Part shown: one piece after another, positions 1 through 9,598 of the stretch
Numbering within the stretch: the stretch's first letter is position 1
How the letters are laid out: each line of letters begins with the position of its first letter
Source: Saprospiraceae bacterium
Lineage (GTDB): Bacteria > Bacteroidota > Bacteroidia > Chitinophagales > Saprospiraceae
NCBI GenBank assembly: GCA_019638385.1
Contig: JAHBTW010000006.1
Location: 1 to 64,000, forward strand
Length of the DNA: 64,000 nt
Direction of reading: 5' to 3'
Notes under the pieces: model-generated
Database searches by the model: none
What the model was told of the DNA's origin: nothing
Seen by the model: the letters and a program-made list of their open reading frames with translations, nothing else
Made by a program: the position numbers and the translations under genes

Positions 1-189
1 ACAGTTGTCAGTAGGCGTGCTGTTGGACGTCCAGCGCAAAGAGGCAGTGTTCTGCCCGATGTTCAGCGTCGTCAAACCCGTAGGGTTCGGACACTGTGCA
101 TTTGCACTCTGGAATCCCGCCAGTCCAAGGACTAAGGTCAATAGACCCAGTACCCAAGACCGGTTCGTTGTAAAACTCGTTCTTTCCAT
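1..189 (-). CDS. Secreted FN3-domain protein, N-terminal part only
   Basis: The reverse strand from the ATG at 189 reads 63 codons without a stop to the window edge. It begins with a charged N-terminus (MERTSF), a hydrophobic core (WVLGLLTLVLGLAGF) and a likely signal-peptidase site after SANA, so the product is exported. The following residues (CPNPTGLTTLNIG, then ASLRWTS) match the opening of a fibronectin type III repeat. Such proteins in Bacteroidota are usually large T9SS-secreted adhesins or enzymes. The rest lies outside the window, so length, catalytic domain and sorting domain are unknown. Confidence 0.75.
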   Translation of the reverse strand, partial: MERTSFTTNRSWVLGLLTLVLGLAGFQSANAQCPNPTGLTTLNIGQNTASLRWTSNSTPTDNC

Positions 190-836
190 AAGATCACAAT
201 TTGTTAAAGATTAGGAAATATGAATGTTATTAAAAGCCGAAATGAAAGTCAGTTGTGGGTGTCATCCGCCGAAGTATGCGAAGGCGGGTTTGTTGTGGGT
301 TGTCAGTTGTGCAACTTTAACCTTAAAAAGTCCCCGTTCACCGCGCGCCGTCGTCATAGCGGCAGGTGACAACTGAGTATGTTTGTGTGTGTAGGTCGTC
401 GAAATTTTTCTTGTACAAACGAGTAAAAAAGCCTTTCAAAAAAAAACGGATGCAACTTTTTGCATGGCCGGCGTCCCGCAAGGGACTACTTGCATTATAG
501 TGTTACAGTGTTGTTTTGAGCATGAAATTTCCTGCGAAGAGGCAGAGAGAAGGAATGGCAAACGAAAGCTGAAGGGGAAGATGCCTAAAGAGGCAGATGG
601 TTTTGTTCATGGGACGAATTTTCCTTGCAGCCGCAAAGATATGCCCCATTGCTCCATGAAAGCAAGTTTTGGAGCACATTTTTTTTTGCTTGTAGATAAT
701 TGCCTTCTCTTTTAATCTCACAAAGGTAGTTATTAACAGAGACAAAAATAGTTGATAGTACTTAGCGCGACAAAGATAGGGGCTGGAGGTGTTTATTATA
801 TACCCTTTTCACGGTATTTTTTTGAAAAATTTGCTT
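190..836. other. Intergenic region between divergent ends, no gene seen
   Basis: About 650 bases without a convincing gene. Two overlapping short frames on opposite strands look like chance. Visible structure includes a CCGCC...GGCGG hairpin near 269-290, the word GTCAGTTGTG repeated near 248 and 299, and a GTCCC-GCAA-GGGAC hairpin near 473-486. The left part should contain the promoter of the FN3 protein. The right part lies downstream of the glycerate kinase gene. Confidence 0.5.
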
Positions 837-2201
837 TTATTGCAGCAAACCGGCATCGTAACATTTTTTTATGAGCAATGCCACGTTACTGACCCCTATT
901 TTCCGCATGATGTTTTTCCGATGCACGCTCACGGTTTGGCTGCTGATAAAGAGCTTCCCGGCGATTTGATTGTTGCTGTTCCCTTTTGCAATGAGCAACA
1001 TTATTTCTTCTTCCCGCTTCGTGAGCGGAAGAGCGGTCGTGGGTTTTATTTGGGGATGAGCGCCTTCGGGCATGGCAAAGCGAGCGGCCGCAACGGAAAA
1101 AGCTGTTTGTTCCAAATCGAACGCGGTATTGGAAATAGCCTCCTGTAAAGAAGCCGGCCGGGACAGAATAGAAAATGCGGCGGTGATGCCCATTTGTTGG
1201 AGTTCTCTTGAGGTTGTATCCACGGCGCCGCACAACGCTATGACCGGGATGCCTGCCGCCCGCGCCAATTGACTAATGCCCGACAAAAGTTTGCCCTCCA
1301 CCGTTTGGCGGTCTAAACGACCTTCACCGGTGATGACCAGGTCTGCTTGCTGCAGGGCTTCGGCAAAGCCGGATAAGTGCAGAACGGTCTCCGCACCGGG
1401 CAACAATCGGGCGCCGAGGAAGACGAGTGCGCCTGCGCCCAATCCGCCCGCTGCACCGGCGCCTGGCAGGTCGGCAACTTTTTGGCCCAGTTCTTCTTCC
1501 ATCAAAACAGCCAAATGCCGGGCGCCTGCTTCCAATAGCAGCACGGCTTGTTCATCTGCGCCTTTTTGCGGCGCAAAAATATGTGCTGCGCCTTTGGGGC
1601 CGATGAGCGGATTGACCACATCGCAAAGCACCTCCACGGTCGCTTCTGCCGGATCGAATCGGAGCGCGGAGGCATCCATGTGAGCGATGCGGCTCAGGTT
1701 TTCGCCGGTGGGACTGACCGGTTGACCGCCTGCATCTACAAAAGTGTACCCAAGCGCCTCGGCCATGCCGGCGCCGCAATCATGCGTAGCGCTTCCGCCT
1801 ATACATAATATAAGGTGTCGGGCGCCGCAGCGCAACGCATCGAGTATCAACTCGCCGGTACCGTAAGTGGTGGTAAAAAGAGGGTTGCGTTCGGACGGCG
1901 ACAACCGTTGCAAGCCGGATGCCTGCGCCATTTCAATAAAAGCAGTGCGGCCGTCCTCGGATAAACCATACCGGGCGCTGATGTCGCGAAAGAGAGGGTC
2001 TTTTACCTGCGTCTCCACCATCCGGCCGCGGGCATGGCGGGTGAGTATTTCGGCAGTGCCTTCGCCGCCGTCTCCAAGCGGAAAAACGACTGTATGAGCA
2101 TTGGGGAGGGCCGTGCGCACGCCGCGTTCTATCGCAAGGCAAGCCTCTTGAGCAGTCAGGGCGTCTTTGAAAGAATCGGTAGCGATGAGGATGTTCGGCA
2201 T
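837..2201 (-). CDS. Glycerate kinase fused to a LuxR-type HTH domain
   Basis: Predicted 454 residues. Residues 1-378 form a glycerate kinase of the GlxK/GarK family: MPNILIATDSFKDAL at the start, LGDGGEGT near 42-49, and ITGEGRLDRQTVEGK near 290-304. This family phosphorylates glycerate with ATP and usually ends near 380 residues. Here a short linker leads into a complete LuxR/GerE helix-turn-helix at about 393-452 (LTKREEEIMLLIAKG, then ISSQTVSVHRKNI). The reading frame is uninterrupted. The ATG at 2201 is preferred over an upstream in-frame start at 2294, because the family N-terminus begins there, GGAG lies just upstream, and the longer form would overlap the neighbouring gene. The fusion suggests a metabolite-responsive regulator or a moonlighting kinase; this is inference. 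Confidence 0.88.
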   Translation of the reverse strand: MPNILIATDSFKDALTAQEACLAIERGVRTALPNAHTVVFPLGDGGEGTAEILTRHARGRMVETQVKDPLFRDISARYGLSEDGRTAFIEMAQASGLQRLSPSERNPLFTTTYGTGELILDALRCGARHLILCIGGSATHDCGAGMAEALGYTFVDAGGQPVSPTGENLSRIAHMDASALRFDPAEATVEVLCDVVNPLIGPKGAAHIFAPQKGADEQAVLLLEAGARHLAVLMEEELGQKVADLPGAGAAGGLGAGALVFLGARLLPGAETVLHLSGFAEALQQADLVITGEGRLDRQTVEGKLLSGISQLARAAGIPVIALCGAVDTTSRELQQMGITAAFSILSRPASLQEAISNTAFDLEQTAFSVAAARFAMPEGAHPQIKPTTALPLTKREEEIMLLIAKGNSNNQIAGKLFISSQTVSVHRKNIMRKIGVSNVALLIKKCYDAGLLQ

Positions 2202-2211
2202 GTATCTCCGT

Positions 2212-2991
2212 CTAATATCCTTTAAATATCGGTTTGCGTTTTTCCAAAAAAGCCTGTACGCCTTCCTGGAAGTCTTCGGTTTGGCCGGCAGCAATTTGGA
2301 GGACTTCTTCCAATTGGAGTTGCGCGCTCAGGTCATTGCCAAGGGAGGCATTGAACGCGCGCTTGGTAAGCCCCAGGCCCTTAGTCGGCATTTGCGCCAG
2401 CATTTGAGCCATGCGCAACGCTTCGGTTTCCAGCGCTTCCTCCGGGAGGACTTTGTAAATCATGCCCATTGCCTGCGCCTCGGAAGCACTTACCCGATCG
2501 CCGAGCAGGGCCAGCGCCAAGGCTTTTTGAAAACCGATGAGGCGCGGCAGAAAAAAGGTGCCCCCGCTGTCGGGAATGAGGCCGATTTTGCTGAACGCCT
2601 GAATGAAGGATGCCGATGCCGCCGCAAGGGTGATATCGCAGGCCAGTGCGATGTTGGCGCCGGCGCCCGCCGCTACGCCGTTGACGGCACACACGACCGG
2701 TTTTTCCAAGGCCCGGATGCGGGAGATAATGGGGTTGTAATGTTCTTTGAGGATGTTGGCGAGTGAAGGGCCGGCGGGGTCCACTACCTCCTGAAGGTCT
2801 TGTCCGGCACAAAATGCCTTGCCGGCGCCCGTCAACAAAACGGCGCGTATGCTGTTGTCCGACGCGCATTCATCCAATCGCTCAATGAGCAGAAACGCCA
2901 TAGCGCGGTTGAAACTGTTGTAAACTTGCGGGCGGTTGAGGGTGATGCGGGCAACGCCGTCCTCTGTTTGAAAAAGAATGGGAGCATCCAT
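2212..2991 (-). CDS. paaG: Enoyl-CoA hydratase/isomerase, PaaG-like
   Basis: This 259-residue crotonase-fold protein has full family length. The oxyanion-hole segments are visible (AFCAGQDLQEV, then VNGVAAGAGANIALACDI), as is the region SFIQAFSKIGLIPDSGGTFFLPRL. The GxGAN and FSKIGLIPDSGG wording is characteristic of PaaG, the 1,2-epoxyphenylacetyl-CoA isomerase of phenylacetate degradation. No other paa genes are present in the window, so the substrate is uncertain and a general enoyl-CoA hydratase is the alternative. The gene lies between a flippase (23 bases upstream) and the glycerate kinase fusion (10 bases downstream), which suggests one minus-strand transcript. Confidence 0.82.
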   Translation of the reverse strand: MDAPILFQTEDGVARITLNRPQVYNSFNRAMAFLLIERLDECASDNSIRAVLLTGAGKAFCAGQDLQEVVDPAGPSLANILKEHYNPIISRIRALEKPVVCAVNGVAAGAGANIALACDITLAAASASFIQAFSKIGLIPDSGGTFFLPRLIGFQKALALALLGDRVSASEAQAMGMIYKVLPEEALETEALRMAQMLAQMPTKGLGLTKRAFNASLGNDLSAQLQLEEVLQIAAGQTEDFQEGVQAFLEKRKPIFKGY

Positions 2992-3014
2992 ATAAGCACA
3001 TCATTTGGTTGGTA

Positions 3015-4433
3015 TCAAGTGTTAAAGATAGCTCGTTTTTTGAAAACAAACAGGTGGATCAGCAAATATACCGCCCCGGCAATCCAGAGCGCGACAGCAG
3101 GAAAATATTGGTTTGTATATATATATATGGTGTAAGCAGGTAAAAGCACAATAGCGCCAATCAGCACCTCCCGCAGCGGTACCCGGAGGTAGGAGGAAAA
3201 TCTGATTTTCAATTCCGGTTTCATTAAATAAACAAAAAACGGGTACTGCACAGCGGCCGCCAATACGACCTGCGCTGCTGCCACGCCGGCCAGCCCCCAA
3301 TGGCTTCCGATCAGGTATGCCGGTATGGAAACAACGGCCAGTACGATATTTGCGTAAGCCAATCGCTGAATCTTCCCCACGGCCAGCAACAGACCGTCTA
3401 ATGGATGCAACAGCGCATTGATGCTCAAACTGATCACCAGTAATTGAAACGCCATCGCTTCTTCCGACCAGGCGGCGCCGGTCAATTGCTCCAAAACCGG
3501 CACGGCAAACACCGCCCCGAACCACGCGAAAGGCGCCAGCAGGGCGCTGAGCAGCCGCAGGTTGCCCACATACAAGGCTGTCAACTCGCTACGGTCGTGC
3601 CGAACGCGGGCCATCAACGGGAAAGCAAAGCGGTCAATCCACTCGCCGACCAGTGCGGTGGGTCGCGCCACGAGCCGTTTGAATACATCATACACACCGA
3701 GCAACTCCGTGCCCAGCAACTTGCCGATGAGCAGGGTGTCCCAGTTGGCATTGAGGTACATGGTGAGGCGCTCCCCGATTTGGGCTTGCGCAAACCGGAC
3801 ATGCGGGTGCAGCGCTTCCCGGTTCCAAACCAATGCCGGGCGAAACTGCTTCCAACCGGCAGCCATATACCACAGGTATTCCGCTGCGTACTTCGCCACG
3901 ACCTGCCCCACCAAAGCCCAATACCCGAATCCAGAAACGGCTAAGTACAGCGCCGCGCCCGATCCGGCAAAAAAAGCAAACAACTCGGCGCCCGCTGTTT
4001 GGCGGTAGTGCAAGTCGCGCAGTTGAATGCTTTTGTAAATAGCGCCCGCAGCAGACAAGATCGGCAACAAGGCCAACACGCTCAGCACATCCGCCAGGCG
4101 ATCCTCTTCAAAAAAAACGGCCAGCGGCCGGCTCAGCGCGAACAGCAGCAGAGCGCCCAAGCCCCCCAACACCATATTGATCCAAAACAAACCCGACAGC
4201 GCTTCCCGCGATCGCTCCTGCCGGAAAATGACAGCGCCGGGCAGGCCGTTTTGCAAAAACAACTGCACCAGCCCCAACGCGGCCACGCCCAGCGCAGGCG
4301 CGCCGAAATCGGCGGGCTGCAACAGCCGTGCCAACACGAGCAGCACCACGAGATTGCCCCCACCTACCGTTGCCGTGATGAATCCTGACCAGCGCACGCT
4401 GTGGGCTAAAGGGCGCTCTTTTTCTGCATCCAA
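3015..4433 (-). CDS. Oligosaccharide flippase, Wzx/MATE superfamily
   Basis: The 472-residue polytopic membrane protein has about a dozen hydrophobic segments spread along its whole length. It resembles polysaccharide-export flippases of the MOP superfamily (TuaB/WzxC type). The N-terminal segment LVVLLVLARLLQPADFGAPALG is the family's typical first-helix signature. Such proteins move lipid-linked glycan units across the inner membrane. The gene is divergent from the FAD oxidoreductase gene with only 37 bases between starts, so both promoters must share that gap. The neighbouring plus-strand genes also look like surface-glycan functions, which supports the role. Confidence 0.85.
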   Translation of the reverse strand: MDAEKERPLAHSVRWSGFITATVGGGNLVVLLVLARLLQPADFGAPALGVAALGLVQLFLQNGLPGAVIFRQERSREALSGLFWINMVLGGLGALLLFALSRPLAVFFEEDRLADVLSVLALLPILSAAGAIYKSIQLRDLHYRQTAGAELFAFFAGSGAALYLAVSGFGYWALVGQVVAKYAAEYLWYMAAGWKQFRPALVWNREALHPHVRFAQAQIGERLTMYLNANWDTLLIGKLLGTELLGVYDVFKRLVARPTALVGEWIDRFAFPLMARVRHDRSELTALYVGNLRLLSALLAPFAWFGAVFAVPVLEQLTGAAWSEEAMAFQLLVISLSINALLHPLDGLLLAVGKIQRLAYANIVLAVVSIPAYLIGSHWGLAGVAAAQVVLAAAVQYPFFVYLMKPELKIRFSSYLRVPLREVLIGAIVLLPAYTIYIYTNQYFPAVALWIAGAVYLLIHLFVFKKRAIFNT

Positions 4434-4470
4434 TGTTTTTACCTATTTTTAGCGGCTCAAATATCGAAAA

Positions 4471-6021
4471 ATGCCCCGCCATCCGAAACGAACCGTTCTC
4501 ATCATCGGCGCCGGCCCGGCAGGACTCACGGCGGCTTATGAGTTGTTGCGGCAAAACAGCGAGCTTCACGTCATTTTGGCGGAAGCCGACAAACAGGTGG
4601 GCGGCTTGTCGAAAACAGTGCTGTACAAAGGTAACCGGATGGACATCGGCGGGCATCGCTTTTTTTCCAAATCAGATAAGGTGATGGACTGGTGGCTGCA
4701 TTTCCTGCCCTTAGAAAAAGAGGCCGGCAACGCTGTGCTGACGTATCATGGGCAACATACCGCATTGCCTGACGCCTCGCAGGTCCCGGACCCTGACAAT
4801 GTAATGCTGCTGCGCCGCCGGCAATCGCGCATTTATTTCCTGAATCGTTTTTTTGATTATCCGCTCTCGCTGTCGTGGAGCGCGCTGCGCCAACTCGGCC
4901 TATGGCGCACCGTTCGCATCGGATTGAGCTATGCGTACCGCTCTGTGTTTCCCAAACGACCGGAAGAACACTTGGAGGCTTTTTTCATCAACCGATTTGG
5001 CGACGAGCTGTATCACACCTTTTTTAAAGCTTACACCGAAAAAGTGTGGGGTATTCCCTGTCGGGAGATTTCGGCCGCATGGGGCGCTCAACGCATCAAA
5101 AAGCTGTCTGTCCTGCGCGCATTACTGCACGCGATCCGACCGAAAAAAAATGATTCGTATCTCCAAAAAGATACCGATACCAGTCTCGTGGAGCAGTTTT
5201 TATACCCCAAATACGGCCCTGGACATTTATGGGAAACCGTGGCAACAGCGGTGACCGAACTCGGCGGCGAACTGCGCCTTGGAACAAGGGCCGTGGATTT
5301 GCGGCACAACGGCAAAAAGGTGGAAGCCGTGGTGTTGAAAGATATAAAAACCAGGCGGCTGGAACTTGTGCGCGTGGACTTTGTGCTTTCTACCATGCCG
5401 GTGAAACAACTCATAGAATATTTGGAACCGCCTGCCCCCAATGCCATCGCCGCCATTGCCGAAGCGCTGCCTTACCGGGCCTTCATCACGGTGGGCGTGC
5501 TGCTAACGCGGTTCGGCGGCGCCGGGGCGCCCATAGCCGACAACTGGCTCTACATACAGGACGGCGGCGTGCAGGTGGGCCGCATTCAGGTTTTTAATAA
5601 CTGGAGTCCCGCTTTGGTGAAAGACCCCGAAACCTGGTGGATCGGTATGGAGTACTTTTGCGACGAAGGCGATGCGCTGTGGCAATTGGACGACGCCGCC
5701 ATGACCCGGCTGGCGGTGGAAGAATTGGAGCGCCTGCAACTCGCGCACGCCGGCGACGTGCTCGACCACACCGTGGTGCGCGTGCCGAAAACGTATCCGG
5801 TTTATTCTGGCGCTTACAGTCGGTTTAGCGAATTGCGTACCTGGTTGGACGCATTTGAAAACCTCTTCCTCATCGGTCGCAACGGCATGCACAAGTACAA
5901 CAATCAGGATCACTCCATGCTCACGGCCATGCAGGCAGCCGGGCATATCCTGAACGGGACGACCGATAAAAGCGATATTTGGGCCATCAACACGGAGGAA
6001 GATTACCATGAAGAAAAATAG
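4471..6021 (+). CDS. FAD-dependent oxidoreductase of the amine-oxidase/UGM type
   Basis: The 516-residue protein begins with a Rossmann FAD-binding motif ([17 protein letters not shown] at about 9-25). A second conserved stretch, [22 protein letters not shown], is typical of protoporphyrinogen-oxidase-like and UDP-galactopyranose-mutase-like flavoproteins. The C-terminal motif [23 protein letters not shown] closes the FAD site. Relatives are common in polysaccharide loci. The exact substrate cannot be read from sequence; a sugar-nucleotide or polyprenyl substrate is plausible. The gene overlaps the next membrane-protein gene by 14 bases, implying translational coupling. Confidence 0.83.
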   Translation: MPRHPKRTVLIIGAGPAGLTAAYELLRQNSELHVILAEADKQVGGLSKTVLYKGNRMDIGGHRFFSKSDKVMDWWLHFLPLEKEAGNAVLTYHGQHTALPDASQVPDPDNVMLLRRRQSRIYFLNRFFDYPLSLSWSALRQLGLWRTVRIGLSYAYRSVFPKRPEEHLEAFFINRFGDELYHTFFKAYTEKVWGIPCREISAAWGAQRIKKLSVLRALLHAIRPKKNDSYLQKDTDTSLVEQFLYPKYGPGHLWETVATAVTELGGELRLGTRAVDLRHNGKKVEAVVLKDIKTRRLELVRVDFVLSTMPVKQLIEYLEPPAPNAIAAIAEALPYRAFITVGVLLTRFGGAGAPIADNWLYIQDGGVQVGRIQVFNNWSPALVKDPETWWIGMEYFCDEGDALWQLDDAAMTRLAVEELERLQLAHAGDVLDHTVVRVPKTYPVYSGAYSRFSELRTWLDAFENLFLIGRNGMHKYNNQDHSMLTAMQAAGHILNGTTDKSDIWAINTEEDYHEEK

Positions 6022-7528
6022 CAAAATCTGGCTTCCATGGGCCGCGCTCATCGTCGGGTTGGCCTTGTACAACATCGCATTTCCGTTGCCGGCCAGCAAC
6101 GACTTCCCCGGCATGGCGCTGCATTCCATGTTGGTGAAGCAGGAAGGGTGGAAATATTTGGTCAACAACAACACGGGCTTTGCGCATCTCGGCCTGCTGA
6201 GCCTCCTCACCGAAGTGTGCGGCAACATGCTGATTGCGCAGCGCATAGCGACCGGCGTGTTTTGCATCCTCGGGTTTTGGTTGATCCTCAAAATCAGTTT
6301 CGAGACATTGAATCTGCCGCTCGACCGGGTGACCGTCATTGGCTTGCTGCTGCTCGCATCGAGCTATTTTTTTATGGAATTGGCGCTCATGCCGCATTTA
6401 GACATCATTCCCATTTGCATGGTATTGTACGGTATATGGCGGCTGCTCAAAGGGATTTCAGCGGGTGGCGCTTTGGCGGCGGGCATTATGGCAGGAGCGG
6501 CCTATTGGTTTCGATTTCATTTTATCGGATACGCTTTTTTCTTTCCGGTGCTCGTGTGGGCACTGTCTGAAAACCGGCGTTGGACAAAAAGCCTGCTCGC
6601 ACTCGGCGGCATGGCAGCGGCGTATTGGGTACCGCATGCGCTCACGTATGCCGCTTTCGGCGTCTTCAGTATTACCAATCAAAAGGCCGTATTGTACGAA
6701 TTGATCAATCGGGATCGCATTGACTGGAGCTGCGATGTTCAGCAAAGGCTATTGCAACTGCCGTATTCCGAAATTTTGAAAGATTTTCAGCTCGCCGATA
6801 CGCTGCGTCGATTCTTTGCTGATTTGGGGTATCTGCCGGAAATCTCCATGCCCCTGCTCATCCTGCTCACTTTTTTCTTTTTGAATATAAAAAAACAGCC
6901 GGGCAAAGGCTGGAGCGTCGGGAATGCCACCGACAAAAAAGTCCTCCTGACCGGAGCGTATTGCGCGGCGAGCATTTTGCCCTTCCTGTACCTGCGGGGC
7001 GACCCGCCGCGATTGATGGCGGCTCTGGTGTTGCCCGTATTTCCCCTTGTTTTGTATGCCGTTCGGCAACAACTTCGCATCTATGCCGCCATGATTTTGC
7101 TGTTGGCCTTTGCATTTTGCTGGCGGTTCGCAACCAATTTTTCCATTCACCGGAACAACACGCTGCGGTTGGCAGCCATCCGGCAATTGGCAGAAGCCAC
7201 CCTGCCGAAAGAGGCGTTAAGAGCAGAGCAAAGCACCATAGCCGCTACCGGAGAGTTCTACCTCCCCTACCGCAAGTATGCCATTGCCTATCCGGCCATT
7301 ACCTGCTGCTGGCCCTGCCGGTACGAGCCGTTTTTTCAGCATTTCCAACGGTTGGAAATTCCCATACCGGAATCCAACCCCATCAAAAACCGCCTGGAGT
7401 ATGTTATCTTTACCCATCCGCAGGAACCCGGCGCCGGCTTTCCCATTCAAGATATGGACGCGTGGCTGCGGCAAGCCGAAAAAATAGCAGAAAACGAATA
7501 TGCCTCCATTTATCGCATCATCCGGTAA
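6008..7528 (+). CDS. Polytopic membrane protein, possible GT-C glycosyltransferase (paralog 1)
   Basis: The 506-residue protein has roughly ten transmembrane segments. A conserved first periplasmic loop has an acidic-aromatic DF pair followed by [13 protein letters not shown]. It is clearly paralogous to the gene at 9793-11322, sharing the DF pair, GWKY.VN.N.GFA, WFRFHF.G.A, PH.L....FG.FS..NQ.AV and FPL blocks. Length, topology and loop acid resemble GT-C transferases that use lipid-phosphate sugars (ArnT/PMT class), but no diagnostic family motif was identified. It overlaps the upstream flavoprotein gene and is followed after 9 bases by an acyltransferase gene. Confidence 0.7.
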   Translation: MKKNSKIWLPWAALIVGLALYNIAFPLPASNDFPGMALHSMLVKQEGWKYLVNNNTGFAHLGLLSLLTEVCGNMLIAQRIATGVFCILGFWLILKISFETLNLPLDRVTVIGLLLLASSYFFMELALMPHLDIIPICMVLYGIWRLLKGISAGGALAAGIMAGAAYWFRFHFIGYAFFFPVLVWALSENRRWTKSLLALGGMAAAYWVPHALTYAAFGVFSITNQKAVLYELINRDRIDWSCDVQQRLLQLPYSEILKDFQLADTLRRFFADLGYLPEISMPLLILLTFFFLNIKKQPGKGWSVGNATDKKVLLTGAYCAASILPFLYLRGDPPRLMAALVLPVFPLVLYAVRQQLRIYAAMILLLAFAFCWRFATNFSIHRNNTLRLAAIRQLAEATLPKEALRAEQSTIAATGEFYLPYRKYAIAYPAITCCWPCRYEPFFQHFQRLEIPIPESNPIKNRLEYVIFTHPQEPGAGFPIQDMDAWLRQAEKIAENEYASIYRIIR

Positions 7529-7537
7529 AATTGCAAT

Positions 7538-8503
7538 GTGAGCACCGAATCGCAACAGCACTACCGTGAGCATAGTGCAGCGCTCAACCTGCCGCTCTAT
7601 TTTCAGCCTTTGTGGCTGGATGCGGTGGCCGGTGAAACCGGCTGGGATGTTGCGCTCGCGTTCGATCCGGAGGGACACATCAGCGGGGTGTGGGTGTATT
7701 GTCTTACCAAGCGATGGGGTTTGCCGGTCATTTCCATGCCGCCGCTCACTGCTTATTCCGGCCCCCGGCTGTACTATCCGCCGCACGCCGAGACACCCCG
7801 AAACCGCTATGCCTTTGAAGCGAAGGTGATGAACGAACTGATGGAACAACTGCCGCCCGCGGCTTTTTTTTATCAGGAATGGCACCCCGACCTCACGAAC
7901 TGGCTGCCGGCGTATTGGCGCGGGTTCAAACAAACGACCCACTACACCTACCAACTCGATGACCTGAGCGACCCGGACGCTTTGTTTACAGGCTTTCGCC
8001 AAAATGTGCGCACCGATATTCGCAAAGCGGAAAAGGAACTGCGCGTATTGGAATCCGGCAATATGGAAGATTTGTTCCGGCTCTACGACCTGTCTTTCCG
8101 GCGGCAGGGCAAGACGCCTTCCGTATCGCTTCCGGTATTGCAGCAGGTAGAAAAAGCCATGCGCCTGCAAGGACAAGGCCTTATCTTACTGGCAGAAGAC
8201 GAGGCCGGTCGGCTGCATGCGGGTTTGTATTTGGTGTGGGATGCGCACACGGGTTATGCGCTGCTCAGCGGCGCCGATCCAAATTTGCGCAGCAGCGGGG
8301 CCATGTATTTGTTGATGTGGTATGCCTTGCAATGGTGCGGACGCCGGGGCTTGCGCTACGATTTTGAAGGCAGTATGCTGGCGCCGGTGGAACGGGTATT
8401 GCGGGGCTTCGGCGGGCAACTGACTCCACATCATAAAATATTCCGGGCGCACAATCGCCCGCTACAGGCGGCTGCGACCTTGCTGGGGAAGAGCGGGTTT
8501 TGA
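7538..8503 (+). CDS. FemAB-like / GNAT acyltransferase
   Basis: This 321-residue soluble protein resembles the FemAB-like GNAT group (Acetyltransf_6) found in capsule and exopolysaccharide clusters. Visible segments are FRQNVRTDIRKAEKE, a central RLYDLSFRRQGKTPSV, and DFEGSMLAPVERVLRGFGGQLTPHHKIFR near the end, which fits the acceptor side of the fold. Translation most likely begins at a GTG (7538), because a TAA lies in frame 12 bases upstream and no ATG precedes the conserved region. It probably adds an acyl or aminoacyl group to a glycan or lipid carrier; the precise acceptor is unknown. Confidence 0.75.
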   Translation: MSTESQQHYREHSAALNLPLYFQPLWLDAVAGETGWDVALAFDPEGHISGVWVYCLTKRWGLPVISMPPLTAYSGPRLYYPPHAETPRNRYAFEAKVMNELMEQLPPAAFFYQEWHPDLTNWLPAYWRGFKQTTHYTYQLDDLSDPDALFTGFRQNVRTDIRKAEKELRVLESGNMEDLFRLYDLSFRRQGKTPSVSLPVLQQVEKAMRLQGQGLILLAEDEAGRLHAGLYLVWDAHTGYALLSGADPNLRSSGAMYLLMWYALQWCGRRGLRYDFEGSMLAPVERVLRGFGGQLTPHHKIFRAHNRPLQAAATLLGKSGF

Positions 8504-8519
8504 AAAATGTTAAATACCC

Positions 8520-9542
8520 ATGCAAAACCACATTCTACAAGATACCCTCCACTGGCTGCAACGCAGCATTGCCGTGCATGGCGGGCGCGGCTCGGCAGGA
8601 TATTACCACCTGTGGCGGGGCTGGTCGGTAGCCTACCCCGAAACCACGGGCTACCTCATCGAAACGCTTTGGGACTATTACCACGCCACCGGCGATGCGA
8701 CGCTACGCCGCGACGCGCTCTCCTGTACCGATTGGCTGGCCGATATTCAGCGCTCCGACGGCGCCTGGCCCGGCGGTCTGGGCGGCGTGCTTCCGCCCAT
8801 CGTATTCGATACCGGCATGATTTTGTTCGGGATGGCGCGCAGCTTTGCCGAAACGGGCGAAGAGCGGTATTTGGAATCGGCGCGGCGCGGCCTGCAATGG
8901 CTGCTCAATCTGCTCGATCCCGACGACATCTGGCGGCAAGCCTCCTATGTGCCGGGTTACACCCCGCGCTATTACACCTGTGTGGTGTGGGCGGTACTCT
9001 ACGCCAACCGGCATGTACGCCTGCCCGGCGTGGAGGAACGGATGCGCGCCTGCCTTGTAGGGATGGTATCCCTTCAAGGGATACCATCCCTATCTTCCCT
9101 GCGGGCAGGCGAACCGGCCCTCACACACACCATCGCGTACGAATGGCGGGGTATGCTGGAGTCAGCGCTGCTACTTGGCGATGACATCGGAGTGGAACAG
9201 GCGAGCGCATTCGGCCATTGGGCGGTAGCGCAGCGCGCTGCCAACAAACGCTTGGCCGGCACTTATGACGAGGCCGGAAAGGGCGACTACTCCTTCACTT
9301 GCGTGACCGGCAATGCGCAATTGAGCGTGCTCCTCCAGCGCCTCCATCAGGTGACGGGAGAACCTGCCTTTCGGCAAACGGCCCGGCTCTTATATGAAGA
9401 TGCGGAGGCTGCCGTGTGGCGACGGGGCCTGCCGGGGATGCGCGGCGGCGTGCCGGGGTCTCAACCGATTTGGGGCAAATATCAGTCGTTCCGGTTCCCG
9501 AACTGGGCGGCGAAATTTTTTTTGGATGCGGGAGGGGCTTAA
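8520..9542 (+). CDS. Alpha/alpha-toroid (six-hairpin) glycan-locus protein
   Basis: The 340-residue protein is made of regularly spaced helical hairpins with aromatic and glycine turns: ETTGYLIETLWDYYHATGD, SDGAWPGGLGG, FDTGMILFGMARSFAETGEERYL. This is the pattern of six-hairpin glycosidases, polysaccharide lyases and terpenoid-cyclase-like toroids. No signal peptide is seen. Relatives occur beside glycosyltransferases in polysaccharide loci, but the catalytic residues could not be assigned. Oddly, residues near 180-193 (VGMVSLQGIPSL) are encoded by a perfect 35-base palindrome, which looks like an in-frame insertion. It lies 16 bases after the acyltransferase gene. Confidence 0.65.
   Translation: MQNHILQDTLHWLQRSIAVHGGRGSAGYYHLWRGWSVAYPETTGYLIETLWDYYHATGDATLRRDALSCTDWLADIQRSDGAWPGGLGGVLPPIVFDTGMILFGMARSFAETGEERYLESARRGLQWLLNLLDPDDIWRQASYVPGYTPRYYTCVVWAVLYANRHVRLPGVEERMRACLVGMVSLQGIPSLSSLRAGEPALTHTIAYEWRGMLESALLLGDDIGVEQASAFGHWAVAQRAANKRLAGTYDEAGKGDYSFTCVTGNAQLSVLLQRLHQVTGEPAFRQTARLLYEDAEAAVWRRGLPGMRGGVPGSQPIWGKYQSFRFPNWAAKFFLDAGGA
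9058..9092. repeat. Perfect 17-bp inverted repeat inside a coding region
   Basis: Left arm TAGGGATGGTATCCCTT (9058-9074), one central C, and right arm AAGGGATACCATCCCTA (9076-9092) are exact reverse complements. The element lies wholly inside the toroid gene and keeps the frame, adding a low-complexity loop. It starts with the TGTAG word also seen at the palindromic array near 25756. Confidence 0.9.
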
Positions 9543-9598
9543 ATTTACATGTTACACCTATTGAATAATGACGTATTTTTGCATAAAAAAGAATTACC

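Noticed and set aside
190-836. tRNA or structural RNA in the first long gap
   Set aside because: No cloverleaf or T-loop motif was found by eye.
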